DNA of 64,000 nucleotides from Sphingomonas crocodyli (GTDB lineage: Bacteria; Pseudomonadota; Alphaproteobacteria; Sphingomonadales; Sphingomonadaceae), in contig NZ_SACN01000004.1 in NCBI RefSeq assembly GCF_004005865.1, forward strand, positions 186,001 through 250,000, written 5' to 3'. Position 1 is the stretch's first letter; every line of letters begins with the position of its first letter. Under the pieces are notes generated by a model, which was not told the origin of the DNA, did no database searches, and saw only the letters and a program-made list of their open reading frames with translations. Of this stretch, positions 1 to 7,436 are shown piece by piece. The translations under genes and the position numbers were made by a program.

Positions 1-105
1 AGCAACAGAACCCCCCGACCCTCCGACGACTCGGAGCACCGAGCAACAGAAGCTCCCCACTTTCCCCCTTCCCGATCACCAAGCGGCGTCGCTACACCGG
101 CGGCG

Positions 106-708
106 ATGGCCAAACTCTATTTCTATTATGCCGCGATGAACGCCGGCAAATCGACCACGCTGCTGCAGGCCGATTTCAACTATCGCGAGCGCGGCATGCG
201 CACGATGCTGTTCACCGCAGCGTTCGACGACCGATTCCGCACCGGCGCGATCAGCTCACGGATCGGGTTGCAGGCCGATGCCAACTCGATCGAACGCGAT
301 AGCGATATCTTCGCGAGCGTTGCCGCCGCGCTGGCCGAAGGGCCGCTCGGCTGCGTGCTGGTCGACGAGGCGCAGTGGCTGAGCCGTGAACAGGTGTTCC
401 AGCTTGCCGCCATCGCCGACGAACTCGACGTACCCGTCCTCGCTTATGGCCTGCGCACCGATTTCCGCGCCGAACTCTTTCCGGGCAGCGCCGCGTTGCT
501 CGCGGTCGCGGACTCGCTGGTCGAACTCAAGGGCATCTGCGCGTGCGGGCGCAAGGCGACGATGAACCTGCGCGTCGACGCCGATGGCAGGGCCGTAACA
601 CAAGGCGCGCAGATCGAAGTCGGCGGCAACGAACGCTATGTGGCGCTGTGCCGCCGCCATTTCATGGCACAGATGGGCTGGGCGGGAACCGGGGGAAGAA
701 CGGCATGA
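106..708 (+). CDS. tdk: Thymidine kinase
   Basis: Type II thymidine kinase of 200 residues, a cytosolic salvage enzyme that phosphorylates thymidine to dTMP with ATP. The P-loop AMNAGKST lies at residues 10-17. VDEAQ at residues 86-90 carries the likely catalytic base E88. C145, C147, C182 and H185 form the expected structural zinc site of the lasso domain. Length is normal for the family. The ATG at 106 opens directly on the P-loop strand, so no longer start is plausible, although no strong ribosome binding site precedes it. Its stop overlaps the ATG of the downstream HIT gene by four bases (ATGA), so the two are probably translationally coupled. Confidence 0.95.
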   Translation: MAKLYFYYAAMNAGKSTTLLQADFNYRERGMRTMLFTAAFDDRFRTGAISSRIGLQADANSIERDSDIFASVAAALAEGPLGCVLVDEAQWLSREQVFQLAAIADELDVPVLAYGLRTDFRAELFPGSAALLAVADSLVELKGICACGRKATMNLRVDADGRAVTQGAQIEVGGNERYVALCRRHFMAQMGWAGTGGRTA

Positions 709-1250
709 TCAGGACACGGATCACGATAGTCGCAGCGGCGCTGGCGCTGACCGGCTGCGCGACGGCGACGCAATCGCCGATCGAGCCGCGCGTGACCACG
801 CCTGCGCAGGTTCAGGCGCTGATCCCCGGCGCCTATGACGACAACAACATCTTCGCGAAGATCATCCGCGGCGAGGCATCCGCCGCCAAGGTCTATGAGG
901 ATGCCGAAGTCGTCGCCTTCATGGACATTGCGCCGGTCGAGCGCGGGCATGTGCTGGTGATCTCCAAGACATCGAAAGCGCGCAACCTGCTCGAAATCGA
1001 TCTGGCCGATCTCGACAAGATCATGGCCGTCGCGCGCCGCGTGGGGCAGGCGCAGATGAAGGGGCTGGGTGCCAACGGCTTCTCGATCGAACAGAACAAC
1101 GCCTATGGGCAGACCGTCTTCCACCTGCATGTCCATGTGATCCCACGCTACAGGGGCCAGCCCTGGGGCGAGAAAGGCGGCCCGCGCCAGACCGTCGAGC
1201 AGCTGACGCCCGACGCGGAGCGGATCAAGGCGCAGATACCGGTGAACTGA
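705..1250 (+). CDS. HIT-family protein with lipoprotein signal peptide
   Basis: Predicted 181-residue histidine triad (HIT) protein. HIT proteins hydrolyse or transfer nucleotides. The signature HLHVHV contains H140, H142 and H144, and the HIT domain spans about residues 45-155. The start at 705 is chosen because it overlaps the tdk stop (ATGA), is preceded by GGGGGAAG, and creates a clear lipoprotein signal: basic n-region, hydrophobic stretch, then lipobox L15-T-G-C18. HIT proteins are normally cytosolic, so a lipidated, periplasm-facing form is unusual. If translation began further inside, the protein would be an ordinary cytosolic HIT hydrolase. The family call is secure; the location is inferred. 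Confidence 0.85.
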   Translation: MIRTRITIVAAALALTGCATATQSPIEPRVTTPAQVQALIPGAYDDNNIFAKIIRGEASAAKVYEDAEVVAFMDIAPVERGHVLVISKTSKARNLLEIDLADLDKIMAVARRVGQAQMKGLGANGFSIEQNNAYGQTVFHLHVHVIPRYRGQPWGEKGGPRQTVEQLTPDAERIKAQIPVN

Positions 1251-1272
1251 TCGACGCGAGCGCCCGAGCGCG

Positions 1273-1545
1273 TTAGGGTCTGAACTCAATTACGCCAATG
1301 GCCAGGATCGGCATGAGAAGGCTGCTGGCCAGGAGGACGGCGCAGACGCCTAGCCAAAGCTAGGCGCCAGTCGTTCGACGCCGCCAGCAGCCTTCTCATG
1401 CCGACCGCAAAGCGGCGAGGTGGATTTGGCGCAGGAGAGCGTTGCTCGTCGGTCACGATGGAAAGCCATCGCTCCCTCCTCGCGCCTCCTCCTGCGCCAA
1501 ATCGACCTCGTCATGGCCGTTGTCGTAATTGAGTTCAGACCCTAA
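1273..1545. mobile_element. MITE-like element with 22-bp perfect terminal inverted repeats
   Basis: This 273-bp non-coding block fills the gap between the HIT gene and truB. Bases 1273-1294 and 1524-1545 are perfect 22-bp inverted copies. Nested inside are 1309-1329 with 1383-1403 (21 bp, perfect), 1347-1354 with 1359-1366, 1417-1437 with 1489-1509 (one mismatch), and a small hairpin at 1456-1471. No open reading frame of useful size is present, so it cannot encode a transposase. If the true ends are GGG...CCC at 1276-1542, the element is flanked by TA on both sides, which fits IS630/mariner-type insertion, but TA is palindromic and this is only suggestive. Its right end supplies part of the truB ribosome binding site. 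Confidence 0.8.
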
Positions 1546-1556
1546 GGGCGCGCGCC

Positions 1557-2549
1557 ATGCATGGCTGGATTATTTTAGACAAACATGTCGGCCCCGGATC
1601 GACCCAGATGGTATCGGCGGTCAAGCGCGCGCTGCGCACCGGCGGTTACGGCAAATATAAGGTCGGCCACGGCGGGACGCTCGACCCGCTCGCCTCGGGC
1701 GTGCTGCCGATCGCGATCGGCGAGGCGACCAAGCTCAGCGGCCGGATGCTCGACGCCGACAAGGGGTATGACTTTACGATCGGCTTCGGCGTCCAGACCG
1801 ATACGCTCGACCTTGAGGGCAAGGTGATCGCGGAATCGGATGTTCGGCCGACGCTGGCTCAGATCGAGGCGGTTCTGCCGCGCTTCACCGGGCCGATCGA
1901 GCAGGTTCCGCCCATCTATTCGGCGCTCAAGATCGACGGCCAGCGCGCCTATGACCTCGCCCGCGCGGGCGAGGAGGTCGAGATGAAGACCCGCGCGGTG
2001 ACGATCCACAGCCTCACAATCCTCCCCGGTACGGGGAGGGGGACCGCCGAAGGCGGTGGAGGGGGTTCGCCCCAAGCGTCACCGCCCGTCTCCAGCCCCC
2101 TCCACCATCCTGCGGATGGTCCCCCTCCCCGTACCGGGGAGGAGCTTCAGGAGATCACCCTCTCCGCCCGCGTCTCCAAGGGCACCTATATTCGTAGCCT
2201 CGCGCGCGACATCGCATTGGCGGCCGGAAGCGTCGGCCATGTGACGATGCTGAGGCGCACGAAGGCGGGTCCGTTCACGCTCGATCAGGCGAATCAACTG
2301 GACAAGCTGGACGAATTCGCTAAGGCCCAGCGCCTTGAACAACTCCTCTTGCCGCTGACGGCGGGGCTGGACGACATCCCGGCTCTATCCGTCACCCCCG
2401 ATCAGGCAAGGGCGCTCCGCGAGGGGCGGAAGCTGATCGGGATCGCCGCGCAGGCGGGCCTCCATCTTGCGATCGAAGGGCAGACGCCCGTCGCGCTCGT
2501 CGAGATTACAGGGCCGGAGACGAAAGTCGTGCGCGGCATCAACATGTGA
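1557..2549 (+). CDS. truB: tRNA pseudouridine(55) synthase TruB, carrying an in-frame palindromic insertion
   Basis: Makes pseudouridine 55 in the T-loop of tRNAs. The catalytic motif GHGGTLDPLASG contains the nucleophile D43, and RVSKGTYIRSLARDI is the second conserved TruB block. At 330 residues it is longer than most relatives, because about residues 155-196 are encoded by a GC-rich palindromic repeat (2021-2142). That segment is Gly/Pro-rich and unlike the rest of the protein, and it sits between two conserved strands. The start at 1557 gives the usual WIILDK opening; AAGGG at 1544-1548, straddling the end of the upstream MITE, is the likely Shine-Dalgarno. rpsO and pnp follow on the same strand. 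Confidence 0.95.
   Translation: MHGWIILDKHVGPGSTQMVSAVKRALRTGGYGKYKVGHGGTLDPLASGVLPIAIGEATKLSGRMLDADKGYDFTIGFGVQTDTLDLEGKVIAESDVRPTLAQIEAVLPRFTGPIEQVPPIYSALKIDGQRAYDLARAGEEVEMKTRAVTIHSLTILPGTGRGTAEGGGGGSPQASPPVSSPLHHPADGPPPRTGEELQEITLSARVSKGTYIRSLARDIALAAGSVGHVTMLRRTKAGPFTLDQANQLDKLDEFAKAQRLEQLLLPLTAGLDDIPALSVTPDQARALREGRKLIGIAAQAGLHLAIEGQTPVALVEITGPETKVVRGINM
2021..2142. repeat. Palindromic repeat inserted within the truB coding sequence
   Basis: Two perfect 22-bp inverted arms (2021-2042 and 2121-2142) enclose a shorter GC-rich centre. Each arm is itself a partial palindrome around GGTACGGGG. The reading frame stays open across the whole element and adds about 40 residues to TruB. Shorter relatives with the same C-tract/G-tract design occur at 7407-7430 and 43011-43032, between genes. 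The class resembles REP/BIME-type repeats common in alphaproteobacterial genomes. Confidence 0.85.
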
Positions 2550-2570
2550 AAAGATGTCGAAGGAAATGAC

Positions 2571-2840
2571 ATGACCGTTACTGCCGAGCGCAAGACCGCC
2601 ATCATCGCCGACAATGCCCGCGCTTCGGGCGACACCGGCAGCCCCGAGGTCCAGGTCGCGATCCTGACCGAGCGCATCGCCAACCTGACCGAGCACTTCA
2701 AGACCCACGCGAAGGACAACCATTCGCGCCGCGGCCTGCTGATGCTCGTCAACAAGCGCCGCAGCCTTCTCGACTATCTGAAGAAGAAGGACGCGGAACG
2801 CTACACCGCTCTCATCACCAAGCTGGGCCTGCGCAAGTAA
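2571..2840 (+). CDS. rpsO: 30S ribosomal protein S15
   Basis: An 89-residue S15, the normal length, which binds 16S rRNA in the platform of the small subunit. The GDTGSPEVQ stretch and the block [20 protein letters not shown] are diagnostic. The start at 2571 follows AAGGA with good spacing. It lies 21 bases after truB and ends in a strong intrinsic terminator, in the classic truB-rpsO-pnp order. S15 often autoregulates through its mRNA leader; no specific element could be assigned in the short truB-rpsO gap. Confidence 0.98.
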   Translation: MTVTAERKTAIIADNARASGDTGSPEVQVAILTERIANLTEHFKTHAKDNHSRRGLLMLVNKRRSLLDYLKKKDAERYTALITKLGLRK

Positions 2841-2855
2841 GCCTGACTTGACCGG

Positions 2856-2885
2856 ACGGCCCCCTTCGCGGGGCCGTTCTTCTTT
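2856..2885 (+). terminator. Intrinsic terminator after rpsO
   Basis: ACGGCCCC (2856-2863) pairs with GGGGCCGT (2870-2877) around a CTTCGC loop and is followed by a pyrimidine tract TTCTTCTTTC. It probably attenuates read-through into pnp. Confidence 0.8.
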
Positions 2886-2998
2886 CCGGCCCCCTGCAAT
2901 CCGGCGCGGGGCGGGACGGCGGGCACAAGATCCCGCCACGGCGATCCTCAGACGGATCGCCCCACACGGTGGCTCCTGAACGAGCCCCGGCATAGGCC

Positions 2999-3019
2999 CC
3001 GGACGCATAGGGCGTCCGG
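2999..3019 (+). promoter_or_regulatory. Hairpin in the pnp leader
   Basis: CCGGACGC (2999-3006) pairs with GCGTCCGG (3012-3019), ending 15 bases before the pnp ATG and just before the ribosome binding site AAGGAAA. A second inverted pair, GGCGATCC/GGATCGCC, lies just upstream around 2939-2960. In other bacteria a pnp leader stem-loop is an RNase III target used in PNPase autoregulation. A similar role here is inference. Confidence 0.45.
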
Positions 3020-3034
3020 AGACAAGGAAAACCA

Positions 3035-5347
3035 ATGTTCGATACCAAGAAGGTAGAAATCCAGTGGGGCGGAAAGACCCTCACGCTGGAAACGGGCCGT
3101 GTTGCCCGCCAGGCCGACGGCGCAGTGCTCGCGACCCTCGGCGAAACCGTCGTTCTCTGCGCCGTCACCGCGGCGCGCAGTGTCAAGGAAGGGCAGGACT
3201 TCTTCCCGCTGACCGTCCATTATCAGGAGAAGTATTTCTCGTCGGGTCGCATCCCCGGCGGCTTCTTCAAGCGTGAGCGCGGCGCGACCGAAAAGGAGAC
3301 CCTGGTCTCCCGCCTGATCGACCGCCCGATCCGCCCGCTGTTCCCGGAAGGGTTCTACAACGAGATCAACGTGATCGCGCAGGTTCTCAGCTATGATGGC
3401 GAGAACGAGCCCGATATCCTCGCGATGGTCGCGGCTTCGGCTGCGCTGACGATCTCCGGCGTGCCCTTCATGGGCCCGATCGGCGCCGCGCGCGTCGGTT
3501 ACAAGGACGGCGAATATCAGCTGAACCCGACGGATGCCCAGGTTGCCGAAGGCGATCTCGACCTCGTCGTCGCCGCCACGCACGACGCGGTGATGATGGT
3601 CGAATCCGAAGCCAAGGAGCTTTCGGAAGAGGTCATGCTCGGCGCCGTGCTGTTCGCGCATGACGCCTGCCGCACCGCCGCCGACGCGATCATCAAGCTG
3701 GCCGAAAAGGCCGCGAAGGATCCGTGGGAGCTGAAGGCAGCCGACGACACTTCGGCCGTGAAGGCCGAGCTGAAGAAGCTGATCGGCAAGGACATCGAGG
3801 CCGCCTACAAGATCACGCAGAAGTCCGAGCGCGCGAACCTGCTCAACGCGGCCCGCGCCAAGGCGAAGACCGCGATGGCCGACAAGACCCCGCAGGAGCA
3901 GATGGCCGCGCAGAAGCTGGTCAAGAAGCTCGAGGCGGAAATCGTCCGCACCGCGATCCTGAAGGAAGGCCGCCGCATCGACGGCCGCGACACCAAGACG
4001 GTCCGTCCGATCGTCGCGGAAGCGCACTTCCTGCCGCGCGCGCATGGTTCGGCGCTGTTCACCCGCGGCGAGACCCAGTCGATCAGCACCTGCACCTTGG
4101 GCACCAAGGAATCGGAGCAGATGATCGACGGCCTGAACGGCCTGAAGTACGAGCACTTCATGCTCCACTACAACTTCCCGCCCTATTCGGTCGGTGAAGT
4201 CGGTCGCTTCGGCGCTCCGGGTCGTCGTGAAGTCGGCCACGGCAAGCTCGCCTGGCGCGCGCTGCACGCCGTCCTGCCGACCAAGGAGGAGTTCCCCTAC
4301 ACGATCCGCCTGACCAGCGACATCACCGAGTCCAACGGCTCGTCGTCGATGGCGACGGTGTGCGGCGGTTCGCTCGCGATGATGGACGCCGGCGTGCCGA
4401 TCAAGCGCCCCGTCTCGGGCATCGCGATGGGCCTGATCCTGGAAGGCAAGGACTTCGCGGTGATCAGCGACATCCTGGGCGACGAGGATCACCTCGGCGA
4501 CATGGACTTCAAGGTTGCGGGCACGTCCGAAGGCATCACCACGATGCAGATGGACATCAAGATCGCCGGCATCACCAAGGAGATCTTCGAGACCGCGCTG
4601 CTCCAGGCGAAGGACGGCCGTGCGCACATCCTGGGCGAAATGGCCAAGGCGCTCGACCACACCCGCACCGAGCTGTCGGCGCATGCGCCGCGCATCGAGA
4701 CGATCCAGGTCCCCAAGGACAAGATCCGCGACGTGATCGGCACGGGCGGCAAGGTGATCCGCGAGATCGTGGCCACCACCGGCGCCAAGGTCGACATCGA
4801 CGATGACGGCACCGTCAAGATCAGCTCGTCCGAGCCGGAGAAGATCGAAGCCGCCAAGAACTGGATCATCGGCATCACCGCCGAGGCCGAAGTCGGCAAG
4901 ATCTATACCGGCAAGGTGGTCAACCTGGTCGATTTCGGCGCGTTCGTGAACTTCATGGGCGGCAAGGACGGCCTCGTCCACGTCTCGGAAATCAAGAACG
5001 AGCGCGTCGAAAAGGTCGCGGACGCCCTGACCGAAGGCCAGGAAGTCAAGGTCAAGGTTCTCGAGATCGACCAGCGCGGCAAGGTTCGCCTGTCGATGCG
5101 CGTCGTCGATCAGGAAACTGGCGAAGAGCTGGAAGACACCCGCCCGGCCCGCGAACCGCGCGAGCCGCGCGGTGATCGTGGTCCGCGCCGTGATGGCGAT
5201 CGTGGCCCGCGTCGCGATGGCGACCGTGGTCGTGGCCCGCGCCGCGACGGCGATCGTGGTCCGCGCCGCGAGCGTTCGGAAGGTGGCAATGACGACGGCC
5301 CGGCGCCGGAGTTCGCCCCCGCTTTCCTGAAGCGCGACGACGACTGA
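3035..5347 (+). CDS. pnp: Polyribonucleotide nucleotidyltransferase (PNPase)
   Basis: A 770-residue 3'-5' phosphorolytic exoribonuclease and degradosome component. It has two RNase PH-like cores, the second containing the conserved active-site region [22 protein letters not shown] domain follows with GTGG near residues 569-572, then an S1 domain near 620-690. The tail after about residue 700 is rich in Arg, Gly and Asp and contains four [12 protein letters not shown] units (residues 713-746). In alphaproteobacteria such tails are candidate contacts for RNase E or RNA. The ATG follows AAGGAAA. An intrinsic terminator lies just downstream. Confidence 0.98.
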   Translation: MFDTKKVEIQWGGKTLTLETGRVARQADGAVLATLGETVVLCAVTAARSVKEGQDFFPLTVHYQEKYFSSGRIPGGFFKRERGATEKETLVSRLIDRPIRPLFPEGFYNEINVIAQVLSYDGENEPDILAMVAASAALTISGVPFMGPIGAARVGYKDGEYQLNPTDAQVAEGDLDLVVAATHDAVMMVESEAKELSEEVMLGAVLFAHDACRTAADAIIKLAEKAAKDPWELKAADDTSAVKAELKKLIGKDIEAAYKITQKSERANLLNAARAKAKTAMADKTPQEQMAAQKLVKKLEAEIVRTAILKEGRRIDGRDTKTVRPIVAEAHFLPRAHGSALFTRGETQSISTCTLGTKESEQMIDGLNGLKYEHFMLHYNFPPYSVGEVGRFGAPGRREVGHGKLAWRALHAVLPTKEEFPYTIRLTSDITESNGSSSMATVCGGSLAMMDAGVPIKRPVSGIAMGLILEGKDFAVISDILGDEDHLGDMDFKVAGTSEGITTMQMDIKIAGITKEIFETALLQAKDGRAHILGEMAKALDHTRTELSAHAPRIETIQVPKDKIRDVIGTGGKVIREIVATTGAKVDIDDDGTVKISSSEPEKIEAAKNWIIGITAEAEVGKIYTGKVVNLVDFGAFVNFMGGKDGLVHVSEIKNERVEKVADALTEGQEVKVKVLEIDQRGKVRLSMRVVDQETGEELEDTRPAREPREPRGDRGPRRDGDRGPRRDGDRGRGPRRDGDRGPRRERSEGGNDDGPAPEFAPAFLKRDDD
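5171..5272 (+). repeat. Tandem 24-bp coding repeats in the PNPase tail
   Basis: Four in-frame units (5171-5194, 5195-5218, 5219-5248, 5249-5272) encode [12 protein letters not shown] octapeptides. The third has a two-codon insertion and the fourth ends in Glu. Nucleotide identity between units is high, so the array can probably expand or contract by slippage. Confidence 0.75.
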
Positions 5348-5375
5348 TCGTTCTTCTAGAGTGTTGAACGGAAAG

Positions 5376-5403
5376 GGAGGCTTCGAAAGGAGCCTCCTTT
5401 TTT
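5376..5403 (+). terminator. Intrinsic terminator after pnp
   Basis: GGAGGCT (5376-5382) pairs with AGCCTCC (5391-5397) around an eight-base loop and is followed by six T residues. Confidence 0.9.
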
Positions 5404-5467
5404 GTTTCGGTGCTATTCACAGCCATGTTACGTCTCGCCCGCCGCGCAAACGGGGGGCGGCCCGGAG

Positions 5468-5980
5468 ATGGACCTGAGTGCGGCCGAACTGACGCGCTAC
5501 GCGATCACCGGGGCGATCATCGCCTTCGTGCTGTTCATGCGTCTGCGCACTATCGGCAAGGCACGACGGCTGCGGCTCGAGACATTGTGGATCATCCCCA
5601 CCCTGTTCATCGCCTTCGCCTGCTTCATCTTCTCGCAAATGCCGCCGGTCGGACTTGGCTGGCTGTGGGTGGCGGTGGCGGGGGCGCTGGGCGGCGTGAT
5701 CGGTTGGCAGCGGGCGCGACTGATCCACATCGGGGTCGATCCGGTCACGCATGAGATCAACCAGACGACGTCGCCCGCCGCATTGATCTTCATCGTCGCG
5801 CTGATCGGCGTGCGCTGGATCTTGCGATCGGCGGTCGCGATGGGCGACGCGCGCTGGCACATGGGTGCCGCCCTCGTCACTGACATCTTCGTGGGCTTCG
5901 CGATCGGCGTGCTGACGCTCTACCGCGTCGAGCTCTATGTGCGCGCGCGCCGCCTGCTGGACGAAGTTCGCGGCCGGTGA
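5468..5980 (+). CDS. CcdC-like (DUF1453-type) integral membrane protein
   Basis: Predicted 170-residue inner-membrane protein with about four hydrophobic helices separated by short Arg-rich loops (for example FMRLRTIGKARRLR near residues 17-30). It resembles the CcdC/DUF1453 family, whose role is poorly defined. The longer frame opens at 5402 inside the T-tract of the pnp terminator, so the ATG at 5468 is preferred; GGAG lies very close to it, so initiation may be weak. Its TGA overlaps the GTG start of the downstream histidine kinase (GTGA), which suggests translational coupling and perhaps a joint function. Confidence 0.7.
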   Translation: MDLSAAELTRYAITGAIIAFVLFMRLRTIGKARRLRLETLWIIPTLFIAFACFIFSQMPPVGLGWLWVAVAGALGGVIGWQRARLIHIGVDPVTHEINQTTSPAALIFIVALIGVRWILRSAVAMGDARWHMGAALVTDIFVGFAIGVLTLYRVELYVRARRLLDEVRGR

Positions 5981-6981
5981 AAGATAAACGCTTCCTCGAA
6001 CGGCTGCCACTGGCCGCCGACAAGCCCTGGCTGGGCCAGTTCGCGGCGATTGCCGTCATCGCGCTCGCCCTGTGCATCCGGTTGGCGGCGAGCCCGGTCA
6101 TGCCCACGGGCTATCCCTATGTCAGCTTCTTCCCGGCCATCATCCTGACGGCCTTCCTGTTCGGCTGGCGGGCGGGAACGCTGGCCGCCGTGCTGGGCGC
6201 GCTGGCCGCCTGGTATTTCCTCATTCCGCCGCTCAGAACCTTCAAGTTCGATCCGCAGGTCGGCTTCGCCCTGTGCTTCTATGCCTTCGTCGCGATCGTC
6301 GACATCGTGCTGGTCGAATGGTTACAAAGGACCAACCGTCGGCTGATCCTCGAACGCGAACGCAACGCCGCGCTCGCCCAGCGCAGCGAGATCCTTTTCC
6401 GCGAGTTGCAGCATCGCGTTTCGAACAATCTGCAGGTCGTCAGCGGTCTGCTGACGCTCCAGCGACGCGAAGTCGACGATGAGACGGCCCGTGCTGCGCT
6501 GGACGAGGCCGCACGCCGACTGGGGCTGATCGGTCGTATCCAGCGCCAGCTTCACGAGCCGAGCGGCGAACAGTTGAGCCTGCCTGCCTATCTGCGCCAG
6601 ATTGCGGGCGACCTGATCGATGCGGGCGGCAAGCCGGGCATCATCTGCACGGTCGAATCCGACAGCGGGGTGGCGCTGCCGCCCGATGCTGCGATCCCGG
6701 TGGCGCTGATCATCGCGGAGGCGATCGCCAATGCGCTCGAACATGGCTTTGCCGATCGCGACACCGGCACGATCGCCATCCATGTGCGGCGCGAGCAGGA
6801 CTATATCGATCTGACCGTGGTCGATGACGGGCATGGCCTGCCCGAAGACTTCGATCTGGCGGAAAGCCGCAGCATGGGCCTGGGCCTTGCTCGCATGCTT
6901 GCGAAACAGCTGGAGGCAACCTTCACCCTGTCGAACGAGACGGGGGCCGCAGCGCGGCTGAGGCTGCCCGTAGAGGCCTGA
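5977..6981 (+). CDS. Membrane sensor histidine kinase (DUF4118, HisKA_2, HATPase)
   Basis: A 334-residue kinase. Residues about 10-115 form a four-helix DUF4118-type membrane sensor. The phosphoacceptor region RELQHRVSNNLQVVSGLLTL near residue 145 is of the HisKA_2/HWE class and contains the acceptor His. The ATP-binding part has the N-box EAIANALEHG, the G1 box DDGHGLP and SMGLGLARML. The start is GTG, overlapping the CcdC-like gene. No partner response regulator is adjacent; HWE-type kinases in sphingomonads often feed the PhyR general stress system, but nothing here proves that. The gene ends in a palindrome shared with the convergent rbfA stop. Confidence 0.85.
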   Translation: MKDKRFLERLPLAADKPWLGQFAAIAVIALALCIRLAASPVMPTGYPYVSFFPAIILTAFLFGWRAGTLAAVLGALAAWYFLIPPLRTFKFDPQVGFALCFYAFVAIVDIVLVEWLQRTNRRLILERERNAALAQRSEILFRELQHRVSNNLQVVSGLLTLQRREVDDETARAALDEAARRLGLIGRIQRQLHEPSGEQLSLPAYLRQIAGDLIDAGGKPGIICTVESDSGVALPPDAAIPVALIIAEAIANALEHGFADRDTGTIAIHVRREQDYIDLTVVDDGHGLPEDFDLAESRSMGLGLARMLAKQLEATFTLSNETGAAARLRLPVEA

Positions 6982-6984
6982 GCC

Positions 6985-7392
6985 TCAGGCCTGATCCGCC
7001 TGATCCTCATCCAGATCGCGCGCGATGCTGGGCTTGCGCAGCAGGGCCTCGATATGGCTGCCTTCGTCGAAGCTCTCATCGGCGAGGAACTTCAGTTTTG
7101 CGGCATATTTGGTGTTCACGCGGCGCGCGACTTCGCTCTGGAAGAAGGCGGTGTTGGTGCGCAGCGCCTTGAGCACGATTTCCTCATCGCGGCCGAGCAG
7201 CGGCTTCACGAAGACGGTGGCGTGCTTCAAATCGGGCGACATGCGAACTTCGGTGACGGAGACCATATGCTTGGCCAGCGTCTCGTCATGCACTTCGCCG
7301 CGCGTCAGGATTTCGGACAGCGCGTGGCGCACCTGTTCGCCGACGCGAAGCAGGCGGACCGAACGGCCTTCGGGGGTTTCGTTCTTACGCAT
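6985..7392 (-). CDS. rbfA: 30S ribosome-binding factor A
   Basis: A 135-residue assembly factor that binds the 16S 5' region during cold-sensitive 30S maturation. The N-terminus [18 protein letters not shown] and the strand [17 protein letters not shown] are typical, and the acidic C-terminal tail is common in alphaproteobacteria. It is the last gene of the minus-strand rimP-nusA-ylxR-infB-rbfA operon. Its stop lies three bases from that of the convergent histidine kinase. Confidence 0.95.
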   Translation of the reverse strand: MRKNETPEGRSVRLLRVGEQVRHALSEILTRGEVHDETLAKHMVSVTEVRMSPDLKHATVFVKPLLGRDEEIVLKALRTNTAFFQSEVARRVNTKYAAKLKFLADESFDEGSHIEALLRKPSIARDLDEDQADQA

Positions 7393-7406
7393 CTCTCAGA
7401 TCCAAG

Positions 7407-7430
7407 CCCTCCCCCGCGAACGGGGGAGGG
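7407..7430. repeat. Short palindromic repeat between infB and rbfA
   Basis: CCCTCCCCC (7407-7415) and GGGGGAGGG (7422-7430) are perfect inverted arms around GCGAAC. It lies in the only gap between infB and rbfA, so the transcript will carry a strong stem-loop that could affect processing or the relative dosage of the two products. There is no T tract, so it is not a standard terminator. Confidence 0.7.
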
Positions 7431-7436
7431 TTGAGA

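Noticed and set aside
2021..2142. A CRISPR-like or terminator array inside truB
   Set aside because: There is only one inverted pair, no spacer pattern and no T tract; it is better read as a translated palindromic repeat.
5402..5467. A start at 5402 for the CcdC-like protein
   Set aside because: It lies in the T-tract of the pnp terminator and would add 22 residues without membrane or family features.
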